Source of the DNA: JAPHSX01 sp050298555
GTDB lineage: Bacteria; Pseudomonadota; Gammaproteobacteria; Thiohalomonadales; Thiohalomonadaceae
NCBI GenBank assembly: GCA_050298555.1
Contig: JBNKUL010000035.1
Span: forward strand, 98,692 to 162,691
Reading direction: 5' to 3'
Length of the DNA stretch: 64,000 bases
Shown here: positions 53,419 to 62,845 of the stretch, in pieces
Position numbering within the stretch: position 1 is the stretch's first letter
Layout of the letters: every line of letters starts with the position of its first letter
Translations under genes and position numbers: made by a program
The notes under the pieces: model-generated
Databases searched by the model: none
What the model was told of the DNA's origin: nothing
Seen by the model: only the letters and a program-made list of their open reading frames with translations

Positions 53419-54558
53419 TTACTGCTTGGCATATCCATTGAGCTGCGCGAGGATTTCACTCTGTCGCGTGGTGAGGTAGTTGGCCAACATTTCAGAGTGT
53501 ACCGGGTCAAGCTCGAGGTCGACGCTAATGCGATACGCATAGGGGTCCTTACGGTAGTGGCTGATCACGCGGCGGATCGATACCTTGCAGTTTAGTGAAA
53601 ACAGAGTACCCGCGGAGGTTAGCGGCAGCTCAAGCCCCATGCTTAACTCTCCTCCCTCCACAAGCATCTCACTGGCACCGCTACGGCAGTAGAGGGTGGC
53701 ACTTTTTCTTGATATATCGATAAGTCGGGCCTCAATACCATCGGTGTCACCCGTTAAAGAGACGGTTACGTTGCTGCGTGGTTCCACTCTGATGTGCTTA
53801 CGCTTAAAACTTGAGCCAAGAGGGGTCAGTGCGCTGAAGGCGACGGCATTGCCGGCCTCTATTGCTGGGTTGAAGGTGGCACGGTAACACTTCTCCCTCA
53901 CATGACAATCAATCACTGCCATGCCATGGCCATGTTGTAGTGCAGCCCTTAGGCGGGGCTCCACCTTGAAGATAAGTGCCTCCGGGGTGGCGCTGATAAC
54001 TGAACCGGAGCGCTCAATGGGGATCCCCATAAAGGTCGTATAGATGGTGGTATGCGGCCCCGTAGTGTCGTCGTTACTCCCGGCAACAGTGAGCTGTGCA
54101 AGGATATCGTCAGGAATTGCCTCGGTTTCGTGGTGTTGTTGATGCTGCAACTCCTTGCTTATCTCAAAGTAACAGTCGTAGAGCATGCCCAGGTATGCAT
54201 CGATACGATCGACCAGTTTGCGCACATCGAGCAGTTGATGGGCGCTCTGATGGAGTAGGTCGGCCGAAAAGTCCTTTAGCAGTGTCAACCAGCCGTGCTT
54301 GAGAATCTCATAGGCATTAGGGGTGATCCGTATCAGCAGTGCGAAGTCCTCTTCCACAGTACCGATATCGAAGACGTCAAAGCAGAACAGTTGCCGATAG
54401 AACTCCTCGGCATCAAATGGCAATGGTGTCGTGCCGTTAGTGACCCGCGCGAACTGCTCAGTGATATTTTGCGCAAAGATCTCTGCGTAGCCGTTGATCA
54501 GCTCCTGGTTGGTGAACAGGGAGTAACTATCGACTGTTTCTACACTCTCTTCATTCAT
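53419..54558 (-). CDS. PilZ domain protein, putative cyclic-di-GMP receptor
   Basis: A 379-residue protein. The N-terminal half is helical without recognised domain; the C-terminal half has a PilZ-like pattern: KRKHIRVEPRSNVTVSL followed about 20 residues later by ARLIDISRKSATLY, i.e. the arginine-rich loop and a D-x-S-like segment, though the second motif lacks the usual final glycine. It may bind cyclic-di-GMP. ATG 54558 (MNEESVETVD) follows GAGAACG. It is divergent from the Hpt and GGDEF/EAL genes. Confidence 0.72.
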   Translation of the reverse strand: MNEESVETVDSYSLFTNQELINGYAEIFAQNITEQFARVTNGTTPLPFDAEEFYRQLFCFDVFDIGTVEEDFALLIRITPNAYEILKHGWLTLLKDFSADLLHQSAHQLLDVRKLVDRIDAYLGMLYDCYFEISKELQHQQHHETEAIPDDILAQLTVAGSNDDTTGPHTTIYTTFMGIPIERSGSVISATPEALIFKVEPRLRAALQHGHGMAVIDCHVREKCYRATFNPAIEAGNAVAFSALTPLGSSFKRKHIRVEPRSNVTVSLTGDTDGIEARLIDISRKSATLYCRSGASEMLVEGGELSMGLELPLTSAGTLFSLNCKVSIRRVISHYRKDPYAYRISVDLELDPVHSEMLANYLTTRQSEILAQLNGYAKQ

Positions 54559-54818
54559 GAATATCGTTCTCAAATCTTGCTGGCAATTCCTGTGATCGCC
54601 TCCTGCCGCTTGACTACGGTTATGGGCGTCTATCATTAACCATATGGGGCTTACAAATTTAGCCTTTACTTATATATCTTTAACACATACATTGATAACG
54701 TATATGTAGCATCCATCACCTGCACTCATAAGCGCCTTATGCTATTTGATATAGATGAGTTGAAAAGCTTTTTCAATTCAAATGGATAGAACAAATACAT
54801 AGAAATAAGTAGAAGAAT
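54559..54818. other. Divergent region between the PilZ and Hpt genes
   Basis: 260 AT-rich bases; promoters of both transcription units must lie here. I see no clear operator. Confidence 0.35.
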
Positions 54819-55169
54819 ATGACTATAGACCCTACTGTGCTTGATCTGAGTACCCTCGACGAACTCAAAGAGATCCTCGAAGAGGGGCTGGATGAGCTGA
54901 TTGAGGAGTATCTGGCTGATACCCCTTCCCAGATATCACACCTACATGGGGCCGCACAGAGCGGCGACCTGGATGCCCTGGCCTCTGCCAGCCATGCCTT
55001 GAAGGGGAGTAGCGGCAACCTGGGTATCAGCGCCGTCTACACGCTTTGCCAGCAACTTGAGCAGGAGGCCAAGGCGGGCACCGTTAGTGATGCCGGAGCA
55101 TCCGTAGCGGCCATAGAGGAGGCCTTTAGCAGGGCGAAGGACGAGCTTGCCGTGTACCTGGCGGGGTAA
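54819..55169 (+). CDS. Histidine phosphotransfer (Hpt) domain protein
   Basis: A 116-residue single-domain phosphotransfer protein. The phosphorylated histidine is in ASHALKGSSGNLG at about residue 60, the classic Hpt motif. It is a four-helix bundle with no other domain. It is 6 bases before the response-regulator gene and is likely to pass phosphate to that receiver or take it from one; no hybrid kinase is nearby. Confidence 0.9.
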   Translation: MTIDPTVLDLSTLDELKEILEEGLDELIEEYLADTPSQISHLHGAAQSGDLDALASASHALKGSSGNLGISAVYTLCQQLEQEAKAGTVSDAGASVAAIEEAFSRAKDELAVYLAG

Positions 55170-55175
55170 GCGAAT

Positions 55176-57266
55176 ATGAGTGTCACTCCATCGCCTCTCC
55201 CTGCCGCTACCCTGCTGGTAGTCGATGATGACCGTGTCACCCGCATGACTATCGTCCGGGTGCTAAAGAAGGGCGGCTACAACATCATAGAGGCACAAAA
55301 TGGCATCGAGGCGCTGGAGATGTTGTCGCGGCACACTCCTGCCATGGTGCTGATGGACGTGATGATGCCGGAGATGGATGGCTATACCGCTTGCCGCGAG
55401 TTGCGCAAGCAATATGACCACCAGACCCTGCCGGTATTGATGCTGACCGGTCTGGATGATACGGAGTCGGTCGACAAGGCCTTCGATTCCGGTGCCACGG
55501 ACTTTATCACCAAGCCCATTAACTGGCCTCTGCTGACTCAGCGTGTGCGCTATGCACTGCGTACACGTGAGATGGGCATCACCCTGCAGCGCAACCAGCA
55601 GCGCCTCTCCCAGGCTCAGCAGATCGCCAAGCTGGGTTACTGGGAGATAGACCTCTCTTCAAACCGTGTTCACTGTTCGGAGGAGCTGTATCGGGTATTG
55701 GGTATGCCCCTCGACTCCGACGTCGACTCCCTTGAACACTTCATGGCGATGGTTCTCGAAGAGGACCGAGAAGAGGTAAGCGCTGCGATTGAGCAGGCAA
55801 TTTCCAGCCATCAGGGGTACGAACTGGAGCACCGTATTAGCCGTCCTGATGGCAAGGTGATCACCGTACAGCAGCAGGGGCAGGTCACGCTAGACAATAG
55901 TGGCCAGGTGCAGATGCTAATGGGTACAGTCCAGGACATTAGCGAGCGCAAGGAGGCGGAGGCGCTTATCGAGTACCAGGCCTTCTACGACAGTCTCACC
56001 GACCTGCCCAACCGCCGCCTCTTTACCGACTACGTTACCCATGCCATCTCCCTTGCCCACCAGCAACACAATCAGCTTTCCGTCTTCTTCATGGGGCTGG
56101 ACCGCTTCAAGGTGGTCAATGACACGCTGGGACACGCCGCCGGCGACACCCTGTTGCGAGAGGTGACAGCAAGGTTCGATGAGCAGCAACGCGAGGGGAT
56201 TAGCCTCGCCCGCTTTGGTGCCGATATCTTCGCGGTGTTGATGGAGGGGCTGGGGCAGCGTAGTGAGGTCGATACCTATCTAGCAGAGCTGTCGTCACAG
56301 CTGGAAGAGCCCATTACGATTCAGGGGCAGGAGTTTTTCGTTACCGCCAGCACCGGTATCGCCCTCTACCCCCACGACGGAAGCGATGCCGACAGCCTGC
56401 TCAAGGCGGCCGATACCGCGTTGTCACGTGCCAAGGAGCAGGGCGGCAACCAGTACCAGTACTTTACCGCCGACATGAACGCCATGGCGCACCACCGCTT
56501 GAAGCTTGAGAGTGAGCTGCGCCGCGCCCTGGAGCAGGGTGAGTTCCAGCTTTACTACCAGCCTCAGGTGGATGCGGTGAGCCGCAAGGTGGTCAGCATG
56601 GAGGCCCTGATCCGCTGGTTCCACCCCGAGAAGGGGATGGTACCGCCGTTTGAATTTATTTCAGTGGCCGAGGAGAGTGGCCTGATCGTCCCGATCGGTG
56701 AGTGGGTGCTGCGAACCGCCTGCAATCACACCCAGCAGTGGAACGAGAAGTACGGCCTCGACTTACGGGTGGGGGTTAACCTCTCCGGCCGCCAGTTCAG
56801 CCAGCCCGATCTGGTAGAGGTGGTGACCAGCACCCTGCAGCAGAGCGGCCTGCCTAACTCAAACCTCGACCTGGAGGTGACCGAGAGTATCGCCATGGAC
56901 GATATCGATGGCTGCATCGCGACTCTGCAGCAATTCAAGGATATGGGGATCCACTCCTCCATGGATGACTTCGGGACCGGCTACTCCTCACTGAGCTACC
57001 TGCAGCAGATGCCGCTCTCCACCCTTAAGATCGACCGCGCCTTCGTTAAGGACATCCGCGGCAAAGGGGAGAACGGCGAAATCGCCAGGGCCATTATCGC
57101 CATGTCGCACAGCCTGGGTATGAATGTCATCGCCGAAGGGGTGGAGACCGAAGAGCAACTGGTCTACCTGCGTGACCAGCAGTGCGACATCATCCAGGGC
57201 TTCTACATCAGCAAACCGTTGAGCCACGCCGACTTCGATAGCATGCTCAAGGGGATGGCTGAGTAA
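55176..57266 (+). CDS. Response regulator with PAS, degenerate GGDEF and EAL domains
   Basis: A 696-residue cyclic-di-GMP signalling protein. Receiver at 10-130 with VVDDDR, phospho-acceptor D61 in VLMDVMMPEMDGY, and KP at 113-114. A PAS-like region at about 150-265. A GGDEF domain at 268-430, whose signature has become GADIF (348-352). An EAL domain at 445-690 with EAL at 476-478, VGVNLSGRQF, LEVTES, MDDFGTGYSS, LKIDRAFV and IAEGVET, so all the metal and catalytic residues appear present. It is probably a phosphodiesterase controlled by phosphorylation. Confidence 0.93.
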   Translation: MSVTPSPLPAATLLVVDDDRVTRMTIVRVLKKGGYNIIEAQNGIEALEMLSRHTPAMVLMDVMMPEMDGYTACRELRKQYDHQTLPVLMLTGLDDTESVDKAFDSGATDFITKPINWPLLTQRVRYALRTREMGITLQRNQQRLSQAQQIAKLGYWEIDLSSNRVHCSEELYRVLGMPLDSDVDSLEHFMAMVLEEDREEVSAAIEQAISSHQGYELEHRISRPDGKVITVQQQGQVTLDNSGQVQMLMGTVQDISERKEAEALIEYQAFYDSLTDLPNRRLFTDYVTHAISLAHQQHNQLSVFFMGLDRFKVVNDTLGHAAGDTLLREVTARFDEQQREGISLARFGADIFAVLMEGLGQRSEVDTYLAELSSQLEEPITIQGQEFFVTASTGIALYPHDGSDADSLLKAADTALSRAKEQGGNQYQYFTADMNAMAHHRLKLESELRRALEQGEFQLYYQPQVDAVSRKVVSMEALIRWFHPEKGMVPPFEFISVAEESGLIVPIGEWVLRTACNHTQQWNEKYGLDLRVGVNLSGRQFSQPDLVEVVTSTLQQSGLPNSNLDLEVTESIAMDDIDGCIATLQQFKDMGIHSSMDDFGTGYSSLSYLQQMPLSTLKIDRAFVKDIRGKGENGEIARAIIAMSHSLGMNVIAEGVETEEQLVYLRDQQCDIIQGFYISKPLSHADFDSMLKGMAE

Positions 57267-57349
57267 CATCTTCCTCAGCCGGGTTGTTGATTTTCCCTTC
57301 CCACGGCTCTATCTGTTAAGACTATCCTTAATTAGGAATATCTGTCGTT

Positions 57350-59887
57350 ATGCTGGATGAATATCGCGCCCACCTTGCCGAGCGTATGGCCGAAGGCCTG
57401 CCGCCACTGCCCCTTAATCCCGAACAGACCTCCGCCCTGGTGGAGCTGCTGAAAAACCCGCTTGCCGGCGAGGAAGAGACCGTCATCGAGCTCTTCGTCC
57501 ACCGCGTGCCGCCGGGTGTGGATGATGCTGCCTACGTTAAGGCCGCCTTCCTTGCCGATATCGCCAAGGGAGCCGTCAGCTGCCCGCTAATCGACAGGGC
57601 CCGTGCCACCGAGCTGTTGGGCACCATGGCGGGCGGCTACAACGTCGCCCCGCTGGTGGAGCTGCTAAATGATGCCGAGCTGGCCGAGATCGCCGCCACC
57701 GCGCTGAAGAAGACCCTGCTGGTGGCCGACGCCTATCACGACGTGATGGAGATGGCCAAGGGCGGCAACGCCGCCGCCCGCGCCGTGGTCGACTCCTGGG
57801 CCGAGGCCGAGTGGTTCACCGAGCGTGCGCCGCTGAGCGATGAGATCAAGGTCACCGTCTTCAAGGTGCCAGGTGAGACGAATACCGACGACCTCTCGCC
57901 TGCCTCCGAGGCCTGGAGCCGTCCCGATATCCCGCTGCATGCCAAGGCGATGCTGGTCGCCAAGATGCCCGATGCGCTGGAGAAGATCGCCGAACTGAAA
58001 GCGAAAGGCCTGCCGCTAGCCTTCGTCGGCGACGTGGTCGGCACCGGCTCTTCACGTAAGTCGGCCATCAACTCGGTGCTCTGGCACATGGGCGAGGATA
58101 TCCCCTATGTGCCCAACAAGCGCCAGGGCGGGGTGGTGATCGGCGGCAAGATCGCGCCGATCTTCTTCAACACCGCCGAGGACTCCGGCGCCCTGCCCAT
58201 CGAGTGTGATGTCGAGAAGATGGTCATGGGCGATGTGATCACCATCAAGCCGTTCGAGGGCAAGGTCTACAACGAGGCGGGCGAGGTGATCGCCGAGTTC
58301 GAGCTCAAGCCTTCCACCATGGCCGATGAGGTGCGCGCCGGTGGCCGTATCCCGCTGATCATCGGTCGCAATCTCACCGACAAGACCCGCGAGGCGCTGG
58401 CCCTGGACCCCTCTGGTGTCTTCTCCCGTCCGGTGGCGCCCGTCGATAGCGGCAAGGGCTACACCCTGGCACAGAAGATGGTGGGCAGGGCCTGCGGCGT
58501 CGAGGGCGTGCGCCCCGGTACCTACTGTGAGCCGCGTATGACAACCGTCGGCTCTCAGGACACCACCGGCGCGATGACCCGCGACGAGCTCAAGGAACTG
58601 GCCTGCCTGGGTTTCTCCGCCGATCTGGTGATGCAGTCGTTCTGCCACACCGCCGCCTATCCCAAACCGGTGGATATCAAGCTACAGCACACCCTGCCGC
58701 GATTCATCACCAACCGTGGCGGTGTCTCCCTGCGCCCCGGTGACGGCGTTATCCACTCCTGGCTCAACCGCATGCTGCTGCCCGACACCGTTGGCACCGG
58801 CGGCGACTCCCACACCCGCTTCCCTATCGGTATCTCGTTTCCGGCCGGTTCCGGTCTGGTCGCCTTCGGCGCCGCGATGGGGGTGATGCCGCTGGATATG
58901 CCTGAGTCGGTGAAAGTAGTGTTCAAGGGCGAGATGCAGCCTGGTATCACCCTTCGCGACCTGGTCAATGCCATCCCCTATGCCGCTATCCAGCAGGGGC
59001 TACTGACCGTGGAGAAGGCGGGCAAGAAGAACATTTTCTCTGGTCGTATTCTGGAAATTGAAGGCCTGCCGGATCTGAAGGTGGAACAGGCCTTCGAGCT
59101 GAGCGACGCCTCCGCCGAGCGCTCCGCCGCCGCCTGTACGGTTCGTCTGCATGAAGAGCCGATTGCCGAGTACCTGCGCAGCAACGTCACCCTGCTCAAG
59201 TGGATGATCGCCAACGGCTACGAGGATCAGCGCACCATCAGTCGCCGCATCGAGGCGATGGAGGCGTGGCTGGCCAGGCCTACGCTGATGGAGGCCGATG
59301 CCGATGCCGAGTACGCCGCGGTGATCGAGATCGATCTGGCCGCGATCAAGGAGCCCATCATTGCCTGTCCTAACGACCCGGATGATGTGAAGTTGCTCTC
59401 AGAGGTGGCGGGGGAGGCCGTGCAGGAGGTCTTTATCGGTTCCTGTATGACCAATATCGGACACTATCGTGCTGCTGCTAAGGTGCTGGAGGCGGATGGT
59501 GGCATGGTTCCGACCCGGTTATGGATCGCACCGCCCACCAAAATGGACGAGCAACAGCTGACGGAGGAGGGCTACTACGCTACCTTCGGCAGGGCTGGTG
59601 CCCGCACCGAGATGCCAGGCTGTTCGCTCTGTATGGGTAACCAGGCGCGCGTTGCAGACAACGCCACGGTCTTTTCGACCTCGACACGTAACTTCCCCAA
59701 CCGTCTGGGTAAGGACGCCAATGTCTATCTCGGCTCCGCCGAGCTGGCGGCCGTCACCGCGCTGCTGGGGCGCTTACCGACGGTGGGGGAGTACAGGGAG
59801 CGCGCCGCCATGCTCGATGGCATGGCCGGCGAGATCTATCAATATCTTCAGTTTGATGAAATGGGGGATTACCAGGAGGCGACTTAG
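57350..59887 (+). CDS. acnB: Aconitate hydratase B
   Basis: Bifunctional aconitase/2-methylisocitrate dehydratase of the TCA cycle with one [4Fe-4S] cluster. The 845 residues have the AcnB order: HEAT-like N-terminal domain, the swivelling domain (GDVVGTGSSRKSAIN), then the catalytic domains. The cluster cysteines are in SFCHTAAYPK and in the later GCSLCMGNQARV. It is typically linked to growth on acetate and to iron control, as apo-AcnB binds mRNA. ATG 57350 is used. Confidence 0.96.
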   Translation: MLDEYRAHLAERMAEGLPPLPLNPEQTSALVELLKNPLAGEEETVIELFVHRVPPGVDDAAYVKAAFLADIAKGAVSCPLIDRARATELLGTMAGGYNVAPLVELLNDAELAEIAATALKKTLLVADAYHDVMEMAKGGNAAARAVVDSWAEAEWFTERAPLSDEIKVTVFKVPGETNTDDLSPASEAWSRPDIPLHAKAMLVAKMPDALEKIAELKAKGLPLAFVGDVVGTGSSRKSAINSVLWHMGEDIPYVPNKRQGGVVIGGKIAPIFFNTAEDSGALPIECDVEKMVMGDVITIKPFEGKVYNEAGEVIAEFELKPSTMADEVRAGGRIPLIIGRNLTDKTREALALDPSGVFSRPVAPVDSGKGYTLAQKMVGRACGVEGVRPGTYCEPRMTTVGSQDTTGAMTRDELKELACLGFSADLVMQSFCHTAAYPKPVDIKLQHTLPRFITNRGGVSLRPGDGVIHSWLNRMLLPDTVGTGGDSHTRFPIGISFPAGSGLVAFGAAMGVMPLDMPESVKVVFKGEMQPGITLRDLVNAIPYAAIQQGLLTVEKAGKKNIFSGRILEIEGLPDLKVEQAFELSDASAERSAAACTVRLHEEPIAEYLRSNVTLLKWMIANGYEDQRTISRRIEAMEAWLARPTLMEADADAEYAAVIEIDLAAIKEPIIACPNDPDDVKLLSEVAGEAVQEVFIGSCMTNIGHYRAAAKVLEADGGMVPTRLWIAPPTKMDEQQLTEEGYYATFGRAGARTEMPGCSLCMGNQARVADNATVFSTSTRNFPNRLGKDANVYLGSAELAAVTALLGRLPTVGEYRERAAMLDGMAGEIYQYLQFDEMGDYQEAT

Positions 59888-60132
59888 GCCACCTGGCGAG
59901 CGGCCGAGGCAAAGGGCATTACCTCGGCGCTGAGGATCTCCCGAATACGGGGGGCGCGTGAGTCGTGAACAATCGGGCTGGGTTGTTGCGCCGGCTCAAT
60001 AGAGAGGATCTCGAAATCCCCACCCATATCGCGAAAGGCAAACTCTCCCACCATCTCTTCCATATTGCCGAGCACATCGCGCATGGTCATTTCCAATGCC
60101 ATTTGCGGCCTGACGGTTCTTTTGTTGTTCAT
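59884..60132 (-). CDS. Small hypothetical protein
   Basis: An 82-residue acidic soluble protein, tail-to-tail with acnB and overlapping its stop by 4 bases. It has a possible GGATGAG ribosome site and methionine-rich start (MNNKRTVRPQMALEMTMRDVLGNM). No recognised domain. Its reading frame is longer than chance in this region, but support is limited. Confidence 0.5.
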   Translation of the reverse strand: MNNKRTVRPQMALEMTMRDVLGNMEEMVGEFAFRDMGGDFEILSIEPAQQPSPIVHDSRAPRIREILSAEVMPFASAARQVA

Positions 60133-60225
60133 GGCTCATCCGTTGTTTCAGTAACATTTGCTGTTATTAACGGCCTGAGCGGTGAAAAACTTTAACTTCC
60201 CTGTCTGGTGGTAACGATATCGCCC

Positions 60226-61026
60226 CTAGCGGTTGATCTCCGGCGGCAGGCAGGGCTTGATAGCCTTGTGCATCTGCTCGAACAGATTGAGGTTGCCGGC
60301 GATAACATTGCCGCTCTCCAGGTACTCTTCACCCGCGGCGAAGTCCCCTACCTTGCCGCCGGCCTCCATCACCAACAGCGCGCCCGCTGCCATGTCCCAG
60401 GGGTTGAGGTCGAACTCCCAGAAGCCGTCCAGGCGGCCAGCGGCCACATAGGCCAGGTCGAGTGCTGCGGAGCCGGGGCGACGGATACCGGCGGTATCGC
60501 TAAACAGTGCCCTGAAGGTGCAGAGGTAGGTATCGAGCAGGTGCTGCGACTTGAAGGGGAAGCCGGTACCGAGCAGTGCGCCCTCCAGCCCCTTGCGCTT
60601 GGAGACGCGAATGCGGCGCCCGTTAAGTTGCGCACCATTGCCGCGGCTGGCGGTGTAGAGGTCCTGGCTGATGGGGTCGTAGACGACCGCCTGATCCAGT
60701 TTGCCGCGAAACTGCAGGGCGATGGAGACGGCGAATTGCGGGAAGCCGTGCAGGAAATTGGTGGTGCCGTCCAGCGGGTCGATGATCCAGAGGTACTCCT
60801 CGTTACCCTCCAGCTTGCCGTTCTCCTCGGCAAGGATGGCGTGGTCCGGGTAGTGTTTGCGAATCATCTGTATGATCGCCTGTTCCGCCATGCGGTCGAC
60901 ATCACTGACGAAGTCGTTACTCGCCTTGGTATCGACGCTGAGGCTATCCACATGGGGAAAGGAACGGGAGATAATGTTGCCAGCCTCGCGCGCGGCGCGC
61001 ACGGCAATATTCAGCATGGGGTGCAT
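60226..61026 (-). CDS. suhB: Inositol monophosphatase family protein SuhB
   Basis: Mg2+-dependent phosphatase that in enterobacteria also acts with the Nus factors in rRNA transcription. Motifs: ILAEENGKLEG, the signature WIIDPLDGTTNFLHG with the metal-binding aspartates, and the C-terminal WEFDLNPWDMAAGALLVMEAGG. It has 266 residues, normal for the family. It is divergent from trmJ, the classic order. Confidence 0.95.
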   Translation of the reverse strand: MHPMLNIAVRAAREAGNIISRSFPHVDSLSVDTKASNDFVSDVDRMAEQAIIQMIRKHYPDHAILAEENGKLEGNEEYLWIIDPLDGTTNFLHGFPQFAVSIALQFRGKLDQAVVYDPISQDLYTASRGNGAQLNGRRIRVSKRKGLEGALLGTGFPFKSQHLLDTYLCTFRALFSDTAGIRRPGSAALDLAYVAAGRLDGFWEFDLNPWDMAAGALLVMEAGGKVGDFAAGEEYLESGNVIAGNLNLFEQMHKAIKPCLPPEINR

Positions 61027-61146
61027 GAGATAGCCTCCGGATTGTTAAATAGCGACGGCAGCCAAACATATCATGGTTACCGCAGGCCGTGGATTTTATA
61101 CTGATTACAGACAAAATACAGCCTTCGTAAAGGAGATAGGTGATAA

Positions 61147-61878
61147 GTGAAACCGTTTCCCACAATACGCATCGTGATGGTGGAGACCTCGCACCCCGGT
61201 AACATCGGCGCCGCGGCCCGGGCGATGAAAAATATGCACCTGGAACAGCTCTACCTGGTCACGCCCAGGCGTTTCCCGCATGAGGAGGCGACGGCCCGCG
61301 CCTCACGTGCCGATGATATCCTGGAGGCGGCCGTGGTCTGCGATACCCTGCAGCAGGCGCTGGAGGGGTGCTCCATGGTGTTCGGTGCCAGCGCCCGCTC
61401 CCTGCGCTCACTACCGTGGCCGCAGCTCGATGCCCGAGCCACCGCTGAACTGGTGGCCCGACAGGAGGCGTCCTCCGAGGTCGCGCTGGTGTTCGGTCGC
61501 GAACACTCCGGGCTCACCAACGAAGAGCTCGGGCTCTGCCACTACCTGCTGCACATCCCCACCAACCCCGATTTCAGTTCACTTAATGTCGCCGCGGCGA
61601 TCCAGGTGGTGAGCTACGAGTTGATGATGGCGCGTAGCGGTGAGTGGCAGGCCCCCGCCAGTAATAAGGACGATGAGGCGGCCTCGGCGGAGGAGGTGGA
61701 GGGGCTGATTGGCCACCTGGAACGTACCATGGTCGAGGTCGGCTTCCTCGACCCGGACAACCCACGCCAGCTGATGCGCCGCATGCGCCGTCTGTTTAAC
61801 CGCGCCCAGGTCGAGAAGACGGAGGTGAACATCCTGCGCGGTGTGCTCTCCGCGGTGGAGAAAATGAGACACAAATAG
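61147..61878 (+). CDS. trmJ: tRNA (cytidine/uridine-32-2'-O)-methyltransferase TrmJ
   Basis: SPOUT-fold enzyme that methylates position 32 of tRNAs. The knot motifs are IVMVETSHPGNIGAAARAMKNM, VFGREHSGLTNEEL and IPTNPDFSSLNVAAAIQVVSYE. The start is GTG at 61147 after an AAAGGAG site. It has 243 residues. It lies upstream of cysE and iscR, as in related genomes. Confidence 0.95.
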   Translation: MKPFPTIRIVMVETSHPGNIGAAARAMKNMHLEQLYLVTPRRFPHEEATARASRADDILEAAVVCDTLQQALEGCSMVFGASARSLRSLPWPQLDARATAELVARQEASSEVALVFGREHSGLTNEELGLCHYLLHIPTNPDFSSLNVAAAIQVVSYELMMARSGEWQAPASNKDDEAASAEEVEGLIGHLERTMVEVGFLDPDNPRQLMRRMRRLFNRAQVEKTEVNILRGVLSAVEKMRHK

Positions 61879-61954
61879 GCTCATTACTCCCCCTAATTCC
61901 CAGCATTCAATTAAGTTATACTTTCCTACTTGATGAAAACAGACGGGAATTCCG

Positions 61955-62773
61955 ATGTTTAAACGTTTTGCTGAAGATGTGAAATGCATCTTTGAGCGCG
62001 ATCCTGCCGCACGCCACACCTTCGAGGTGCTGACCGCCTATCCCGGACTGCATGCCGTGTTGATGCACCGCATCACCCACACGCTGTGGCGCTGGCGGCT
62101 GAAGTGGCTCGCCCGCGTCCTCTCCGGCCTCTCCCGCTGGCTCACCGGCATCGAGATCCATCCCGGCGCGGTGATTGGCCGTCGCTTCTTCATCGATCAT
62201 GGCATGGGGGTGGTGATTGGCGAGACCACCGTCATCGGAGACGACTGCACCATCTACCACGGCGTTACCCTCGGCGGCACCAGCTGGCAGAAAGGCAAGC
62301 GCCACCCAACCCTCGGCAATAACGTGGTGGTGGGGGCGGGGGCCAAGGTGCTCGGCCCTATTGATATTGGTGACGGGGCACGGATCGGCTCCAATGCTGT
62401 GGTGGTGAAGAGCGTGCCTGAGCTGACTACGGTGGTCGGCGTACCGGGACGTATCGTCAAACAGGCGGCGAGTGACGACAAGAGCAAGAAGCGCAAGGCG
62501 ATCGCCGAGAAGATGGGCTTTGACGCCTACGGCACCACCGCCGACATGCCCGACCCGGTGGCCCACGCCATCAACTGCATGCTCGACCATATGCACGCGA
62601 TGGACAAGAAGATGGAAGATATGTGTGGCTCGATTAAGGAGCTGGGAGCGGAGATCGGTGACCTCTACCTGCCAGAAATAGACTCCTGCGAGATTCGCTC
62701 CGGTATTGATGATGACCTAAGTGGCGAGCGCCTGGAAACCGGTAGTGAAAGTAGGGGAAATAAACTTGACTAA
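61955..62773 (+). CDS. cysE: Serine O-acetyltransferase
   Basis: First enzyme of cysteine biosynthesis, making O-acetylserine from serine and acetyl-CoA. The 272 residues include an N-terminal helical domain and a left-handed beta-helix of hexapeptide repeats (HPGAVIGRRFFIDHGMGVVIGETTVIGDDCTIYHGVTLGG). It has the histidine in IDHGMG and the later YHGVTLGGT. The C-terminus beyond the hexapeptides is a long acidic tail (about 70 residues), longer than in enteric CysE. Its stop codon lies inside the predicted IscR operator. Confidence 0.92.
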   Translation: MFKRFAEDVKCIFERDPAARHTFEVLTAYPGLHAVLMHRITHTLWRWRLKWLARVLSGLSRWLTGIEIHPGAVIGRRFFIDHGMGVVIGETTVIGDDCTIYHGVTLGGTSWQKGKRHPTLGNNVVVGAGAKVLGPIDIGDGARIGSNAVVVKSVPELTTVVGVPGRIVKQAASDDKSKKRKAIAEKMGFDAYGTTADMPDPVAHAINCMLDHMHAMDKKMEDMCGSIKELGAEIGDLYLPEIDSCEIRSGIDDDLSGERLETGSESRGNKLD

Positions 62774-62794
62774 AATACTTGGTATTGGTAATGT
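62762..62794 (+). promoter_or_regulatory. iscR promoter with type 1 IscR-binding site
   Basis: A -35 box TTGACT (62766-62771) and -10 TAATGT (62789-62794) are 17 bases apart. The 25 bases from 62762 (TTGACTAAAATACTTGG core) closely match the type 1 IscR operator TTGACC-AATTTACTCGG of other gammaproteobacteria, lying over the -35 region. This supports autorepression of iscR by [2Fe-2S]-IscR. Confidence 0.7.
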
Positions 62795-62845
62795 TCACCA
62801 CCATGTAATAGCAGATGAGTCTACTGGGAAATTTGGGAGAAGGCA

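Noticed and set aside
53398..53595. Plus-strand frame opposite the PilZ gene
   Set aside because: Overlaps the PilZ coding sequence in reverse; no ribosome site or conserved motif.
60208..61104. Plus-strand open frame across suhB
   Set aside because: Mirror of suhB, whose motifs (DPLDGTTNF) prove the minus-strand reading.
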